Position numbers and translations under genes: made by a program. 64,000 nucleotides of DNA from an uncultured Eubacteriales bacterium (lineage in GTDB: Bacteria > Bacillota > Clostridia > Oscillospirales > Acutalibacteraceae): NCBI GenBank assembly GCA_934489735.1, contig CAKSSR010000001.1, positions 109,952-173,951 on the forward strand, given 5' to 3'. Below, one piece after another: positions 1 through 7,954 of this stretch. The notes beneath the pieces were generated by a model that ran no database searches, was not told where the DNA came from, and was given only the letters and a program-made list of their open reading frames with translations. Each line of letters begins with the position of its first letter. Positions within the stretch are counted from its first letter, which is position 1.

Positions 1-41
1 GCTATTTTCTCTAAAACTAAAGATAAGTCATAAAACAAAGA

Positions 42-66
42 CTAATTAAGCATGATGCTTAGTTAG
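42..66 (-). terminator. Terminator of the hydrogenase operon
   Basis: A 25-nt inverted repeat (arms about 12 nt, one G-T wobble) lies just downstream of the hydA stop codon. On the minus strand it is followed by TCTTTGTTTTA, a moderately U-rich tail. This fits a factor-independent terminator closing the hydC-hydB-hydA operon. Confidence 0.65.
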
Positions 67-80
67 CCTTTCCTTTTCTA

Positions 81-1838
81 TTAATTATCTAAATTAATAT
101 CATATTTGTTTCTTTTTACATAATTCGTATGTAATATTTCATGAGCTTTATGGCTTCCTGGTTTGCCGAGGAATTCATCATACAATCTTTTTATAACAGG
201 ATTTTCATGAGACTTTCTCATCTGTAGATTTTTATCTTCCTCATATAAAGCTTTTGCTCTTTTTTCTTTTAGATCTGTAAAGTTTCTTATTGATGCTGGT
301 TGAATAGGTTGACCTCCGCCATTAATACATCCACCTGGGCAACACATTATTTCAATAAATTGATAATCGCTTTCACCTTTTCTTATATCGTCCAATATTT
401 TAGATGCATTTTTTAATCCACTAGCTACTGCTACCTTAATTTCTTTTCCCGCTATATTGTAAGTAGCTTCTTTTATTCCTTCCATGCCACGGATTTCTTT
501 ATATTCAATTGATTCATCATCTTTGTTTTCTAAAATATCTTTCGCAGTTCTAAGTGCTGCTTCCATAACTCCACCTGTTGCTCCAAATATTACACCTGCG
601 CCCGTTGAGGTTCCTAAAAGATCATCAAAGTCTTCATCTGGTAGCTCATTAAAGTTAATTCTAGCCCTTTCAATCATTCTAGCCAATTCTCTTGTAGTCA
701 ATGATATGTCTGTATCTGGATAGTCTGAGGCACTTTGGTTCTCTCTTTTTATTTCAAATTTCTTAGCCGTACATGGCATAATACTAACTACCACTATATC
801 TTTTGGATCTATATTGTTCTCTTTAGCATACCATGTCTTTATTATCGCTCCAGTCATTTGTTGTGGAGATTTACATGTCGATAAATTAGGAATTAAGTCA
901 GGGTAGTAATGTTCACAGAATTTGATCCAGCCTGGTGAACATGAGGTTATCATTGGTAATGTCCCAGCATTTTGTATTCTGTCTATCAACTCATTTGCTT
1001 CTTCCATTATGGTAAGATCTGCTCCAAAGTCGGTATCGAATACTTTATTGAATCCTAATCTTCTTAATGCTGATACCATTTTTCCTTTGACATTAGTTCC
1101 GATTGGCATACCAAAGCATTCTCCTAATGTTGCTCTTATTGCTGGTGCAGTATTTACTATTACATACTTAGTATCATCTTCTAATGCTTCAAATACTTCA
1201 TCACATTGGTCCTTCTCAACTAATGCACCTGTAGGGCAGTTAGCTATACATTGACCGCATGATATACATGCTACATCTCCTAAGGCTTTTTCAAAAGCAC
1301 ATCCTATTTGAGTATCAAAGCCTCTATTATTTGGTCCTATCACAGCAACCTTTTGTTGTTCGCATACTGCTACACATCTTCTACAAAGAATACATTTGCT
1401 GTTATCTCTTACTAGATGCAAAGTGGTTTCATCTTTAGGTGGTATTGGATTCTCTCCTTCAAATCTATTTTCATCATCTACTCCAAATTCTCTGCATAGC
1501 TTTTGTAACTCGCAATTACCGCTTCTCTTACATGATAAACATTCTTTCTTATGATTAGATAATATTAGTTCAAGTGTAGTCTTCCTTGACTCTAATACTC
1601 TCTTTGAATGAGTGAAGATTTCCATGCCTTCGCTTACCGGGAATACGCAGGATGCTACTAATGTCCTTGCTCCTTTTACTTCTACCACGCAAATTCTACA
1701 TGCGCCTATCTCATTTATCTCTTTTAAAAAGCATAATGTTGGAATATCTATTCCTGCATATCTAGCAGCTTCTAATATAGTTGAACCACTTGGTACTGAA
1801 TACGATGCACCATTTATTTTTATATTAACATTGTCCAT
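81..1838 (-). CDS. hydA: [FeFe] hydrogenase catalytic subunit, HydABC type
   Basis: Catalytic subunit that makes or consumes H2 at the H-cluster, in the cytoplasm. Domains in order: plant-type [2Fe-2S] domain (about residues 1-78), a NuoG-like His/Cys [4Fe-4S] domain (80-120), two [4Fe-4S] ferredoxin motifs (140-210), then the H-cluster domain and a C-terminal small-subunit-like segment. The H-cluster signatures are TSCSPGW (Cys300), MPCTAKKFE and MCCPGGC followed by GGGQP. At 585 aa it matches clostridial CpI-like enzymes. It is the last gene of an operon with NuoE- and NuoF-like subunits, so an NAD-linked, probably electron-bifurcating (ferredoxin plus NADH) complex is inferred. Maturases HydE, F and G are not in the window. 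Ser301 replaces the Cys that relays protons in CpI, and Cys499 sits where Ala is usual. Confidence 0.95.
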   Translation of the reverse strand: MDNVNIKINGASYSVPSGSTILEAARYAGIDIPTLCFLKEINEIGACRICVVEVKGARTLVASCVFPVSEGMEIFTHSKRVLESRKTTLELILSNHKKECLSCKRSGNCELQKLCREFGVDDENRFEGENPIPPKDETTLHLVRDNSKCILCRRCVAVCEQQKVAVIGPNNRGFDTQIGCAFEKALGDVACISCGQCIANCPTGALVEKDQCDEVFEALEDDTKYVIVNTAPAIRATLGECFGMPIGTNVKGKMVSALRRLGFNKVFDTDFGADLTIMEEANELIDRIQNAGTLPMITSCSPGWIKFCEHYYPDLIPNLSTCKSPQQMTGAIIKTWYAKENNIDPKDIVVVSIMPCTAKKFEIKRENQSASDYPDTDISLTTRELARMIERARINFNELPDEDFDDLLGTSTGAGVIFGATGGVMEAALRTAKDILENKDDESIEYKEIRGMEGIKEATYNIAGKEIKVAVASGLKNASKILDDIRKGESDYQFIEIMCCPGGCINGGGQPIQPASIRNFTDLKEKRAKALYEEDKNLQMRKSHENPVIKRLYDEFLGKPGSHKAHEILHTNYVKRNKYDINLDN

Positions 1839-1856
1839 TTGTTTGTTTCTCCTCTC

Positions 1857-3644
1857 TTATTTCTCGTTTATTGCACCAAATTTACAAGCAGTCTTGCATG
1901 CACCACATTTTATACATTTAGCTTTGTTTATTATATGTGGCTCTTTAACTTTTCCTGAAATTGCTCCAACTGGACATACTCTTCCGCACGCTGTACATCC
2001 TCTACATTTCTCTGGATCAACTTCATAACTTAATAAAGCTTTGCAAACACCTGCTGGACATTTCTTATCGATTACATGTGCTTCATATTCGTCTCTAAAG
2101 AACTTTAAAGTTGATAATACCGGGTTAGGGGCAGTTTGACCTAGACCACATAATGCGTTGTCTTTTATATAATAACATAACTTTTCCATTTTATCTAAGT
2201 CTTCAAGTGTTGCCTTACCTTTTGTTATTTTATCTAACATCTCAAGCAATCTCTTCGTGCCCAAACGACATGGAGTACATTTTCCACATGATTCATCTAC
2301 GGTAAATTCTAAAAAGAACTTAGCTATGTCCACCATGCATGTGTCTTCATCCATTACTATGAGTCCGCCTGATCCCATCATAGAACCTATAGATAGTAAG
2401 TTGTCATAATCAATTTCAACATCTAAATGTTTAGCTGGAATACATCCTCCAGATGGTCCTCCGGTTTGAGCCGCTTTAAAATTCTTTCCGCCTGGGATCC
2501 CTCCGCCTATATCTTCTACTATTTCTCTCAATGTGGTTCCCATTGGTACCTCTACTAAACCTGTATTGTGAATTTTGCCACCCAGTGCAAATACTTTTGT
2601 TCCCTTTGACTTCTCTGTGCCGATGGATTTAAACCATTCTGATCCGTTTAGTATTATCTGAGCTATGTTTGCATATGTCTCAACATTATTTAGTATAGTT
2701 GGCTTTTCAAATAATCCTTTTACTGCTGGATAAGGTGGCCTTGGTCTTGGTTCCCCTCTATGTCCTTCTATTGAAGTCATAAGTGCAGTCTCTTCCCCGC
2801 AAACAAATGCACCTGCTCCAAATCTTAATTCTATATCAAAATCAAATCCTGATGAAAATATATCTTTTCCTAATAATTCGTATTCTCTTGCTTGCTTTAT
2901 AGCAATTTGTAGCCTTTTTATAGCAATAGGATACTCGGCTCTAACGTAAATATATCCTTTCGATGCACCTATTGCATATCCTGCTATAGCCATTGCCTCT
3001 AAAACTGCATGCGGATCTCCCTCTAATACCGATCTGTCCATAAATGCTCCTGGATCTCCTTCGTCCGCATTGCAACAAACATATTTCTGATCACTTTCGT
3101 TCTTAGCAGCTAGACTCCATTTGATCCCTGTTGGAAATCCTCCGCCACCTCTGCCTCTTAATCCAGAGTCTTTAATCACTTCTATTACTTCTTCTGGCTT
3201 CATTTCAGTCAATACTTTCCCAAGTGCCATATACCCGTCCATTGCAATATACTCTTCTATGTTCTCTGGATCAATCACGCCACAATTTCTTAAAGCAATT
3301 CTCTTTTGCTTGCCATAAAAAGGAGTCTCGTTTAAAGATTTAATATCATCTCCATCAACTGTTTCAGAATATAACAATCTCTTGACTATCTTGCCTTTTA
3401 CTAAATGTTCCTCTACTATCTCTGGGACATCGTCTACCTTTACCATACTGTAAAAGCTTCCTTCAGGATATATTATTACAACTGGTCCTAAAGCACATAG
3501 TCCAAAACATCCTGTCCTTACGATGCTAATTTCTTCTTCAAGATTGCGATTTTTTAATTCTTCTTTAAATTTTTCTATTATCTTGCCACTTTCTGATGAA
3601 GTACAACCAGTACCACCACAAATTAGTACATGTGATCGAAACAT
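1857..3644 (-). CDS. hydB: NAD(P)H-oxidising hydrogenase subunit HydB (NuoF-like)
   Basis: Flavoprotein subunit passing electrons between NADH and the Fe-S chain of HydA. Visible domains: an N-terminal thioredoxin-like [2Fe-2S] domain (CGGTGCTSS, then CFGLC), the FMN/NADH-binding NuoF core (GRGGGGFPTGIKW and the acidic FMN site), an SLBB segment, the NuoF [4Fe-4S] motif CGKCTPCRLGT, and two C-terminal [4Fe-4S] ferredoxin motifs (CRGCTACGRVCP, CIKCGACKTAC). The 595-aa length is typical of HydB. The RBS AAAGGAGG overlaps the stop codon of the upstream gene (AAG GAG GAC TAA), which suggests translational coupling. 18 nt separate it from hydA. Confidence 0.95.
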   Translation of the reverse strand: MFRSHVLICGGTGCTSSESGKIIEKFKEELKNRNLEEEISIVRTGCFGLCALGPVVIIYPEGSFYSMVKVDDVPEIVEEHLVKGKIVKRLLYSETVDGDDIKSLNETPFYGKQKRIALRNCGVIDPENIEEYIAMDGYMALGKVLTEMKPEEVIEVIKDSGLRGRGGGGFPTGIKWSLAAKNESDQKYVCCNADEGDPGAFMDRSVLEGDPHAVLEAMAIAGYAIGASKGYIYVRAEYPIAIKRLQIAIKQAREYELLGKDIFSSGFDFDIELRFGAGAFVCGEETALMTSIEGHRGEPRPRPPYPAVKGLFEKPTILNNVETYANIAQIILNGSEWFKSIGTEKSKGTKVFALGGKIHNTGLVEVPMGTTLREIVEDIGGGIPGGKNFKAAQTGGPSGGCIPAKHLDVEIDYDNLLSIGSMMGSGGLIVMDEDTCMVDIAKFFLEFTVDESCGKCTPCRLGTKRLLEMLDKITKGKATLEDLDKMEKLCYYIKDNALCGLGQTAPNPVLSTLKFFRDEYEAHVIDKKCPAGVCKALLSYEVDPEKCRGCTACGRVCPVGAISGKVKEPHIINKAKCIKCGACKTACKFGAINEK

Positions 3645-3647
3645 TTC

Positions 3648-4013
3648 TTAGTCCTCCTTTATTAAATACTCTTTTACTATATTTCCGTTTATGAGATGCT
3701 CTTCTATTACTTTTGTAACTTTGTCAGGAGTCATGTTTACGTATGTGACTTTGTTCCCGTCATGAGATATAATTTCTACCATCGGCTCATGCTGACATTG
3801 CCCTGAGCAACCCGATTGTATTAAGTTTATATCGTATAGCTCTTTGTTCGCTAATCCTTCCATAAAGGCATTTAAAACTTCTTTAGCCCCTGCTTGTATT
3901 CCGCAGTCGTCCATATATACTTTTACTACTAAAGACTTACTTTCGTCTCTCCTTACATTGATTTCATGTCTTACTCTGTCTCTTATAGCTTTTAATTCTT
4001 CTAGAGTTTTCAT
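3648..4013 (-). CDS. Thioredoxin-like [2Fe-2S] ferredoxin of the hydrogenase operon
   Basis: Small thioredoxin-fold [2Fe-2S] protein, similar to the N-terminal domain of HydB. The cluster ligands appear in DDCGIQAGAKE and QSGCSGQCQHEP. It sits between hydC and hydB, a usual position in clostridial hyd operons, and probably serves as an extra electron carrier or accessory subunit of the complex. I chose the ATG at 4013 because AAAGGTGAT lies 7 nt upstream; the GTG four codons earlier lies inside that RBS. Product length is 121 aa. Its exact role in electron transfer is not established by the sequence. Confidence 0.9.
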   Translation of the reverse strand: MKTLEELKAIRDRVRHEINVRRDESKSLVVKVYMDDCGIQAGAKEVLNAFMEGLANKELYDINLIQSGCSGQCQHEPMVEIISHDGNKVTYVNMTPDKVTKVIEEHLINGNIVKEYLIKED

Positions 4014-4041
4014 TATAAAAATCACCTTTCTTATTCTTTTA

Positions 4042-4536
4042 TTAATTATATCTATTAAGTATGCCTTCTATGTCATCTGCAGTTAAACGACCGTAAACAT
4101 CATCGTTCACAGTTAAAACAGGAGCTAGCCCACAAGCACCTATGCATCTGCATGCTGTTAAAGAAAACTTTCCATCTTCAGTACATTCTTCAGGAGCTAT
4201 GCCTAATATCTCAGTAATTTTGTCTACTAATGATTGAGATCCTTTAACATAACAAGCAGTTCCAAGACAAACTGATATATTATATATTCCTTTTGGAGAT
4301 AAAGAAAATTGAGAATAAAAAGTTGACAAACCATAAACCTCTTCTAACGGTATGTTTAACTTCTCGGCTATGATAATTTGAACTTCTTCTGGAAGATATC
4401 CATAAACGCCTTGAGCCTCTTGTAACACAGGCATAACTGCTCCAGGTTCATCTTTATGAGAATCAATAATTTTTAGTAATTCTTCTTCTTGCTGTTTAGT
4501 CCCTTTAAAAGAAACTTTGCTTATCTTTTTTTTCAT
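4042..4536 (-). CDS. hydC: NuoE-like hydrogenase subunit HydC
   Basis: 24-kDa-type [2Fe-2S] subunit that relays electrons in NADH-linked hydrogenases. It has the helical N-terminal part and a thioredoxin-like C-terminal part with ligands in CLGTACYVKGS and TACRCIGACGLAP. Start at 4536 is set by GGGAGG seven nt upstream; the TTG five codons before it overlaps the RBS. Length is 164 aa, normal for the family. It is the first gene of the hyd operon, 28 nt before the small ferredoxin gene. Confidence 0.94.
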   Translation of the reverse strand: MKKKISKVSFKGTKQQEEELLKIIDSHKDEPGAVMPVLQEAQGVYGYLPEEVQIIIAEKLNIPLEEVYGLSTFYSQFSLSPKGIYNISVCLGTACYVKGSQSLVDKITEILGIAPEECTEDGKFSLTACRCIGACGLAPVLTVNDDVYGRLTADDIEGILNRYN

Positions 4537-4587
4537 TGTTTTTCCTCCCAATAGTAATATAAATCAAAACCACACATAATAGCTAAT

Positions 4588-4615
4588 ATGATAACATAAA
4601 ATTCTTTATTTGCAA
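4588..4615 (-). promoter_or_regulatory. Probable promoter of the hyd operon
   Basis: On the minus strand TTGCAA, a 16-nt spacer and TATCAT preceded by TG-T (extended -10) lie about 50 nt upstream of hydC. The match is to the housekeeping sigma consensus. No redox operator was recognised. Confidence 0.5.
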
Positions 4616-4674
4616 AGAGATATGAAGAAAAAATATTAAATTTTTGTTAAATTTATGTTTTGTACTTTTATTTA

Positions 4675-4683
4675 TGATATAAT
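4675..4683 (+). promoter_or_regulatory. Extended -10 promoter for the 4.7 kb gene
   Basis: TG-A-TATAAT lies 42 nt upstream of the ATG at 4725. No good -35 at 17 nt is seen, as is common with extended -10 promoters. It diverges from the hyd promoter. Confidence 0.5.
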
Positions 4684-4724
4684 ATGTATATTATAATGAT
4701 TAATTTAGGAAAGGAAAGTTTAGT

Positions 4725-5741
4725 ATGGATAAGAAAATTGTATCCTTAATATTAAGTACTTCAATGATTCTTCAAACTCCTGCATTGGCTGTGTCAACAA
4801 ATGTTAATGAAAATGAAAAAAAAGAAAGCAAAATTTTATCATTTGTTAAGAAAAATCCAATTAAAACTGCTTGTACTGGACTGCTGCTTTTAATGTCTCC
4901 ATATATGATTTATAAGTATTTAAATGGATCGTCAAAACCTAATGAACAGAAAAAGCAAAATGATATTGCGAATGACGTAGGTGTTAAGAAAAGCATTAGA
5001 ACAGATTTGAAAAAAGGTGACTCAAATAGTAGTAACTCTGACGATGTTTATCCAGAAATTAAAGGAGAAGACCTAGTTACATATAAAAAGGATTTGTCAC
5101 TGATGCAGAAACAAAGAAGAAAGTTAAACACATTTGGCTTTCTTGCAAAGACATGTACAGGATGTTCTAGTATGATCGAAAATTTGATACAATTATTTGA
5201 TGATTCTATATCATTTGATAGCAAGAAGGATTCAGAAACAAATAATAATAAAACTTTGATTGAAATATGTAAGAAAGTCTCTAGAGCTACTCGTGAAGGT
5301 CGTGTAGATGAAAGAGATCTGCCACCTTTTGTATTGATAGACGGTAACTTTGAAACATCAAAAGGACCTGGTAATACAATTGCTCAGTATTGGTGCATTA
5401 TGGAGGTTAATTCTAAAGGTGAGATGAGATCGAGAAAAAGTGGCTTGCCTAAAGGCACTTCGAAAATTTGTGAATTTGTTGAGGAATTACAAGATAGGGA
5501 AGGAAAAACATTAAAAGATAGTAAGGAAAAGGTTAAAACATTCACATGGTCTGTACATAAAGAAATATTAAGTGCAGATCCATTAAATGAATGTAATAAG
5601 CTTCATATATTATCAAAAAATAATAAATACAATAACGGTAGTGAAAAAAATCAATTATCACATTTATCTTATTCGATGAGCAAAGATGTCATTCCTAAAC
5701 AAGGCTCTGAAAATCCTTTATGGAGGGAAATTAAAAACTAA
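4725..5741 (+). CDS. Exported or membrane-anchored protein of unknown function, paralogue A
   Basis: I do not recognise this family. The protein (338 aa) starts with a signal-peptide-like segment (Lys-rich start, hydrophobic core, TPALA then V, a plausible AxA cleavage site), followed by Lys/Glu-rich sequence and a second hydrophobic segment (about 50-67). The rest is hydrophilic with scattered Cys residues. It shares order and motifs with the next gene: the same signal and membrane segments, a central block around PPFVLIDGN, and a C-terminal block LPKGTSKICEFVEEL followed by TFTWSV. The RBS is GGAAAGG nine nt before the ATG. It diverges from hyd and looks like an accessory, lineage-specific surface or secreted protein. 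Confidence 0.75.
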   Translation: MDKKIVSLILSTSMILQTPALAVSTNVNENEKKESKILSFVKKNPIKTACTGLLLLMSPYMIYKYLNGSSKPNEQKKQNDIANDVGVKKSIRTDLKKGDSNSSNSDDVYPEIKGEDLVTYKKDLSLMQKQRRKLNTFGFLAKTCTGCSSMIENLIQLFDDSISFDSKKDSETNNNKTLIEICKKVSRATREGRVDERDLPPFVLIDGNFETSKGPGNTIAQYWCIMEVNSKGEMRSRKSGLPKGTSKICEFVEELQDREGKTLKDSKEKVKTFTWSVHKEILSADPLNECNKLHILSKNNKYNNGSEKNQLSHLSYSMSKDVIPKQGSENPLWREIKN

Positions 5742-5856
5742 TCTTGTTTTATCGTCGCTTAGAAAAACCGTTGAAATATTATAATTTAAATAATAAATAT
5801 TAAGAAAGGACATAACAAGGAGTAAGAAATTTATATCTCTAATACTGAGTACTTCA

Positions 5857-6657
5857 ATGCTTCTACAGACTCCAGCACTTGCCATATCAACAAATGCTAG
5901 CGAAAATGAAAAAAAGGAAAATAAAGTTTTATCATTCATTAAGAAAAATCCAATTAAAACTACCTGTGCTGGACTATTGCTTTTAATATCTCCATATATT
6001 ATTTATAGACATTTAAATAAGTCAATAAAATCTGAACATCAAGAACAGCATGATAATATTAAAAATAATGATGAGGATATAGAAATTGATAATATCGAAA
6101 GTAATGCCATAAGAAGTGATAATGATATTGATAATATCGAAAGTGATGCCATAGAAAGTGATAATGATCATGTAATTGAATATCCCAAAATAGGTGGCTT
6201 TATGATTACTAATCCTTGTGATGGACTAGTACAGTATGTTAAATCTGTAGCATACGATAGTCATGAAAATGAAGATAATAATGAAACTTTGACAGAAATA
6301 TGCAAAAATGTATTGAAACATATCCGATATTCAGAATATGATGAGGATGAAGATGAAAATAGTTATAAAAACGATTTGCATTCATTTGTATTAGTCTATG
6401 ATAACCTTGAAATATTAAAGGAAAATGGTAAAAAAGTTCAGTATTTATGTAAAGCTCAAGTTGATTCTGAAGGCAAAAGTAAAGCACCTGAAAACAATTT
6501 GCCTAAGGATGCTATCAAAATCTTTGAGTTCGTTGAGAAATTAAAAGATGAGAATGAAAAAGAGTTAATAGATAACAATGGAAATGTTAAAAAAATTACA
6601 TGGTCTGTATATAAAAATCTATTAAATGAAGAAAATGATCTAACAAATGAAAAATAA
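5857..6657 (+). CDS. Exported-protein paralogue B with lost ATG start
   Basis: Paralogue of the preceding gene, unknown function. From the ATG at 5857 it encodes 266 aa, but homology to paralogue A continues upstream without a stop for 13 more codons (from 5818). The codon aligned with A's ATG is AGG (5818-5820), so the full signal peptide has no standard start codon. Translation from 5857 would leave a clipped signal sequence but keep the membrane segment. The middle part is very acidic and contains a 42-bp tandem repeat missing from A. The C-terminal block (LPKDAIKIFEFVEKL, then ITWSVYK) is conserved with A. It may be a decaying gene, or one translated from 5857 or from a weak non-AUG codon. 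Confidence 0.65.
   Translation: MLLQTPALAISTNASENEKKENKVLSFIKKNPIKTTCAGLLLLISPYIIYRHLNKSIKSEHQEQHDNIKNNDEDIEIDNIESNAIRSDNDIDNIESDAIESDNDHVIEYPKIGGFMITNPCDGLVQYVKSVAYDSHENEDNNETLTEICKNVLKHIRYSEYDEDEDENSYKNDLHSFVLVYDNLEILKENGKKVQYLCKAQVDSEGKSKAPENNLPKDAIKIFEFVEKLKDENEKELIDNNGNVKKITWSVYKNLLNEENDLTNEK
6088..6171 (+). repeat. 42-bp in-frame tandem repeat
   Basis: Two copies of a 42-nt unit (6088-6129 and 6130-6171) differ at four positions. Each encodes 14 residues starting DNIES and rich in Asp and Ser. The repeat accounts for part of the acidic region of paralogue B and has no counterpart in paralogue A. Confidence 0.8.
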
Positions 6658-6659
6658 AA

Positions 6660-6693
6660 ATTGATCTCAAGTGATATCCACTTTAAGATCAAT
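6660..6693 (-). terminator. Terminator for mazF (minus strand)
   Basis: Long inverted repeat with arms ATTGATCT/AGATCAAT and AAGTG/CACTT around an ATATC loop. Read on the minus strand it ends in TTTTTATTTTTC, so it fits termination of mazF. It overlaps nothing but the three bases after the stop of paralogue B. Confidence 0.65.
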
Positions 6694-6700
6694 CGTTACT

Positions 6701-6727
6701 AAGGCTATAATTTATGTAGCCTTTTTT
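6701..6727 (+). terminator. Terminator for paralogue B (plus strand)
   Basis: AAGGCTA and TAGCCTT flank a 9-nt loop and are followed by a run of T on the plus strand. The hairpin overlaps the 3' end of mazF, so the two convergent genes each have their own stacked terminator. Confidence 0.7.
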
Positions 6728-7095
6728 ATATTCCCTTCAAAATTTAAACCAAAGCTAACAAATAAAGCTTCGTTTACTAACTGCATAGACATGAAATCTA
6801 AAGAACCCATTTTCTCTTTTAATCTTCTTTTATCTATTGTTCTTATCTGCTCTAATAAGACTACAGAATTTTTTGCTAATCCGCTTGTCGAAGCACTTAA
6901 TTCTATATGAGTAGGTAAGTTAGCTTTAGAATGTTGGCTTGTTATTGCTGCAGCAATAACAGTTGGACTAAACTTATTTCCTATATCATTTTGTATTATT
7001 AATACAGGACGGATACCGCCTTGTTCAGAACCAACTACTGGACTTAAATCTGCATAATATATTTCTCCTCTTTTAATATTATCTAATGTATTCAA
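6712..7095 (-). CDS. MazF/NdoA-type endoribonuclease toxin
   Basis: mRNA interferase of the PemK/MazF family. The N-terminal signature RGEIYYADLSPVVGSEQGG plus RPVLIIQND and the ILLEQ-like VVLLEQIRTIDKRRL segment are very close to Bacillus NdoA (EndoA), which cuts mRNA at UACAU. The start is TTG at 7095 with GGAG ten nt upstream; the product is 127 aa, slightly longer than NdoA. No antitoxin (NdoAI/RHH) gene lies upstream and alr is absent, although that is the classical arrangement. It is monocistronic and convergent with the paralogue B gene. The antitoxin may be encoded elsewhere. Confidence 0.92.
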   Translation of the reverse strand: MNTLDNIKRGEIYYADLSPVVGSEQGGIRPVLIIQNDIGNKFSPTVIAAAITSQHSKANLPTHIELSASTSGLAKNSVVLLEQIRTIDKRRLKEKMGSLDFMSMQLVNEALFVSFGLNFEGNIKKAT

Positions 7096-7269
7096 TTAAT
7101 TCACGCTCCGTAAATAATCTTTTATAACATAGTTTTATATGTCTACTGATATTTTTGCCTGATAATGAGTCGTTTAATCAATAAATTTTCTCGGAGCAAA
7201 AAAATATTGATTAATAATATAATAGTTTTATTGTAACATTTTGATACTATAATAATTTGTTGAATAACG

Positions 7270-7314
7270 AAATCTTAATTTAGATTATCATTACTTAAAT
7301 TGAGATTTTTTTAT
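7270..7314 (+). terminator. Inverted repeat with T tract upstream of rubrerythrin
   Basis: 13-nt arms (7270-7282 and 7296-7308, 12 of 13 matching) are followed by TTTTTTA. It looks like a terminator on the plus strand just before the rbr promoter, but no plus-strand gene directly precedes it. It could instead be an operator. The remainder of 7096-7386 shows no gene. Confidence 0.4.
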
Positions 7315-7343
7315 TTGCTATTTTGGATATTTTGTGATACAAT
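7315..7343 (+). promoter_or_regulatory. Promoter of rubrerythrin
   Basis: TTGCTA, a 17-nt spacer and TACAAT with an extended TG-A. The predicted transcript starts about 35 nt before the ATG. AT-rich sequence upstream (7240-7256) vaguely resembles PerR boxes, but no convincing palindrome was found. Confidence 0.55.
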
Positions 7344-7386
7344 GTAATTCTATTTAGTAAATTTATTTTTTTAAGGAGAATCAGTT

Positions 7387-7917
7387 ATGAAAAGTTTAAA
7401 AGGAACAAAAACAGAAGCAAATCTTAAAGAAGCTTTCGCAGGGGAATCACAAGCAAGAAACAAATATACTTTCTTTGCTTCAAAGGCAGAAAAAGAGGGA
7501 TATAATCAAATAGCTGACTTTTTTAATAAAACTGCTGCTAATGAGAAGATACATGCTAAGCTTTGGTTTAAATTGTTGAACGATGGAGAAATAGATGATA
7601 CTTTGTCGAACCTTGAGGCTGCTGCTGAAGGAGAAAATTCAGAATGGACTGACATGTATCCTAGAATGGCAAAGGAAGCTAGAGAGGAAGGCTTTGAAGA
7701 AATTGCTTCTTTATTTGAAAAGGTAGGCGAAATTGAGAAATCGCATGAGGAATCGTACAAAAAATTATGTAAAGACTTAGAAGACGGAAGAATTTTTAAG
7801 AAAGATGAAGAAACTATTTGGGAATGTTCAAAGTGTGGATATAGAGCAATAGGAAGTGAAGCACCTGATGTTTGCCCTGTATGTGGTCACCCAGTAGCAT
7901 ACTTCTACAGCAAATAG
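7387..7917 (+). CDS. rbr: Rubrerythrin
   Basis: Peroxide-reducing di-iron protein that protects anaerobes from oxidative stress in the cytoplasm. The N-terminal four-helix ferritin-like domain carries the Glu and ExxH iron ligands (EAFAGESQARNKY, NEKIHAKLW, EIEKSHEESY). The C-terminal rubredoxin-like domain has CSKCGYR and CPVCGHP. At 176 aa it is a little short of the classical 190-195 aa but complete. The RBS is AAGGAG, eight nt upstream. It has its own promoter. Confidence 0.95.
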   Translation: MKSLKGTKTEANLKEAFAGESQARNKYTFFASKAEKEGYNQIADFFNKTAANEKIHAKLWFKLLNDGEIDDTLSNLEAAAEGENSEWTDMYPRMAKEAREEGFEEIASLFEKVGEIEKSHEESYKKLCKDLEDGRIFKKDEETIWECSKCGYRAIGSEAPDVCPVCGHPVAYFYSK

Positions 7918-7954
7918 CTAATAATAGGAAATTCGATAATTGGAGAGTGATTTT

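Noticed and set aside
5140..5230. Possible ubiquitin-protease-like Cys box (TCTGCSSMIENLIQLF) in paralogue A
   Set aside because: The match is weak, the His box is missing, and paralogue B lacks the Cys region.
7240..7256. PerR box upstream of rubrerythrin
   Set aside because: Only an AT-rich half-match; no symmetric TTATAAT-N-ATTATAA was found.
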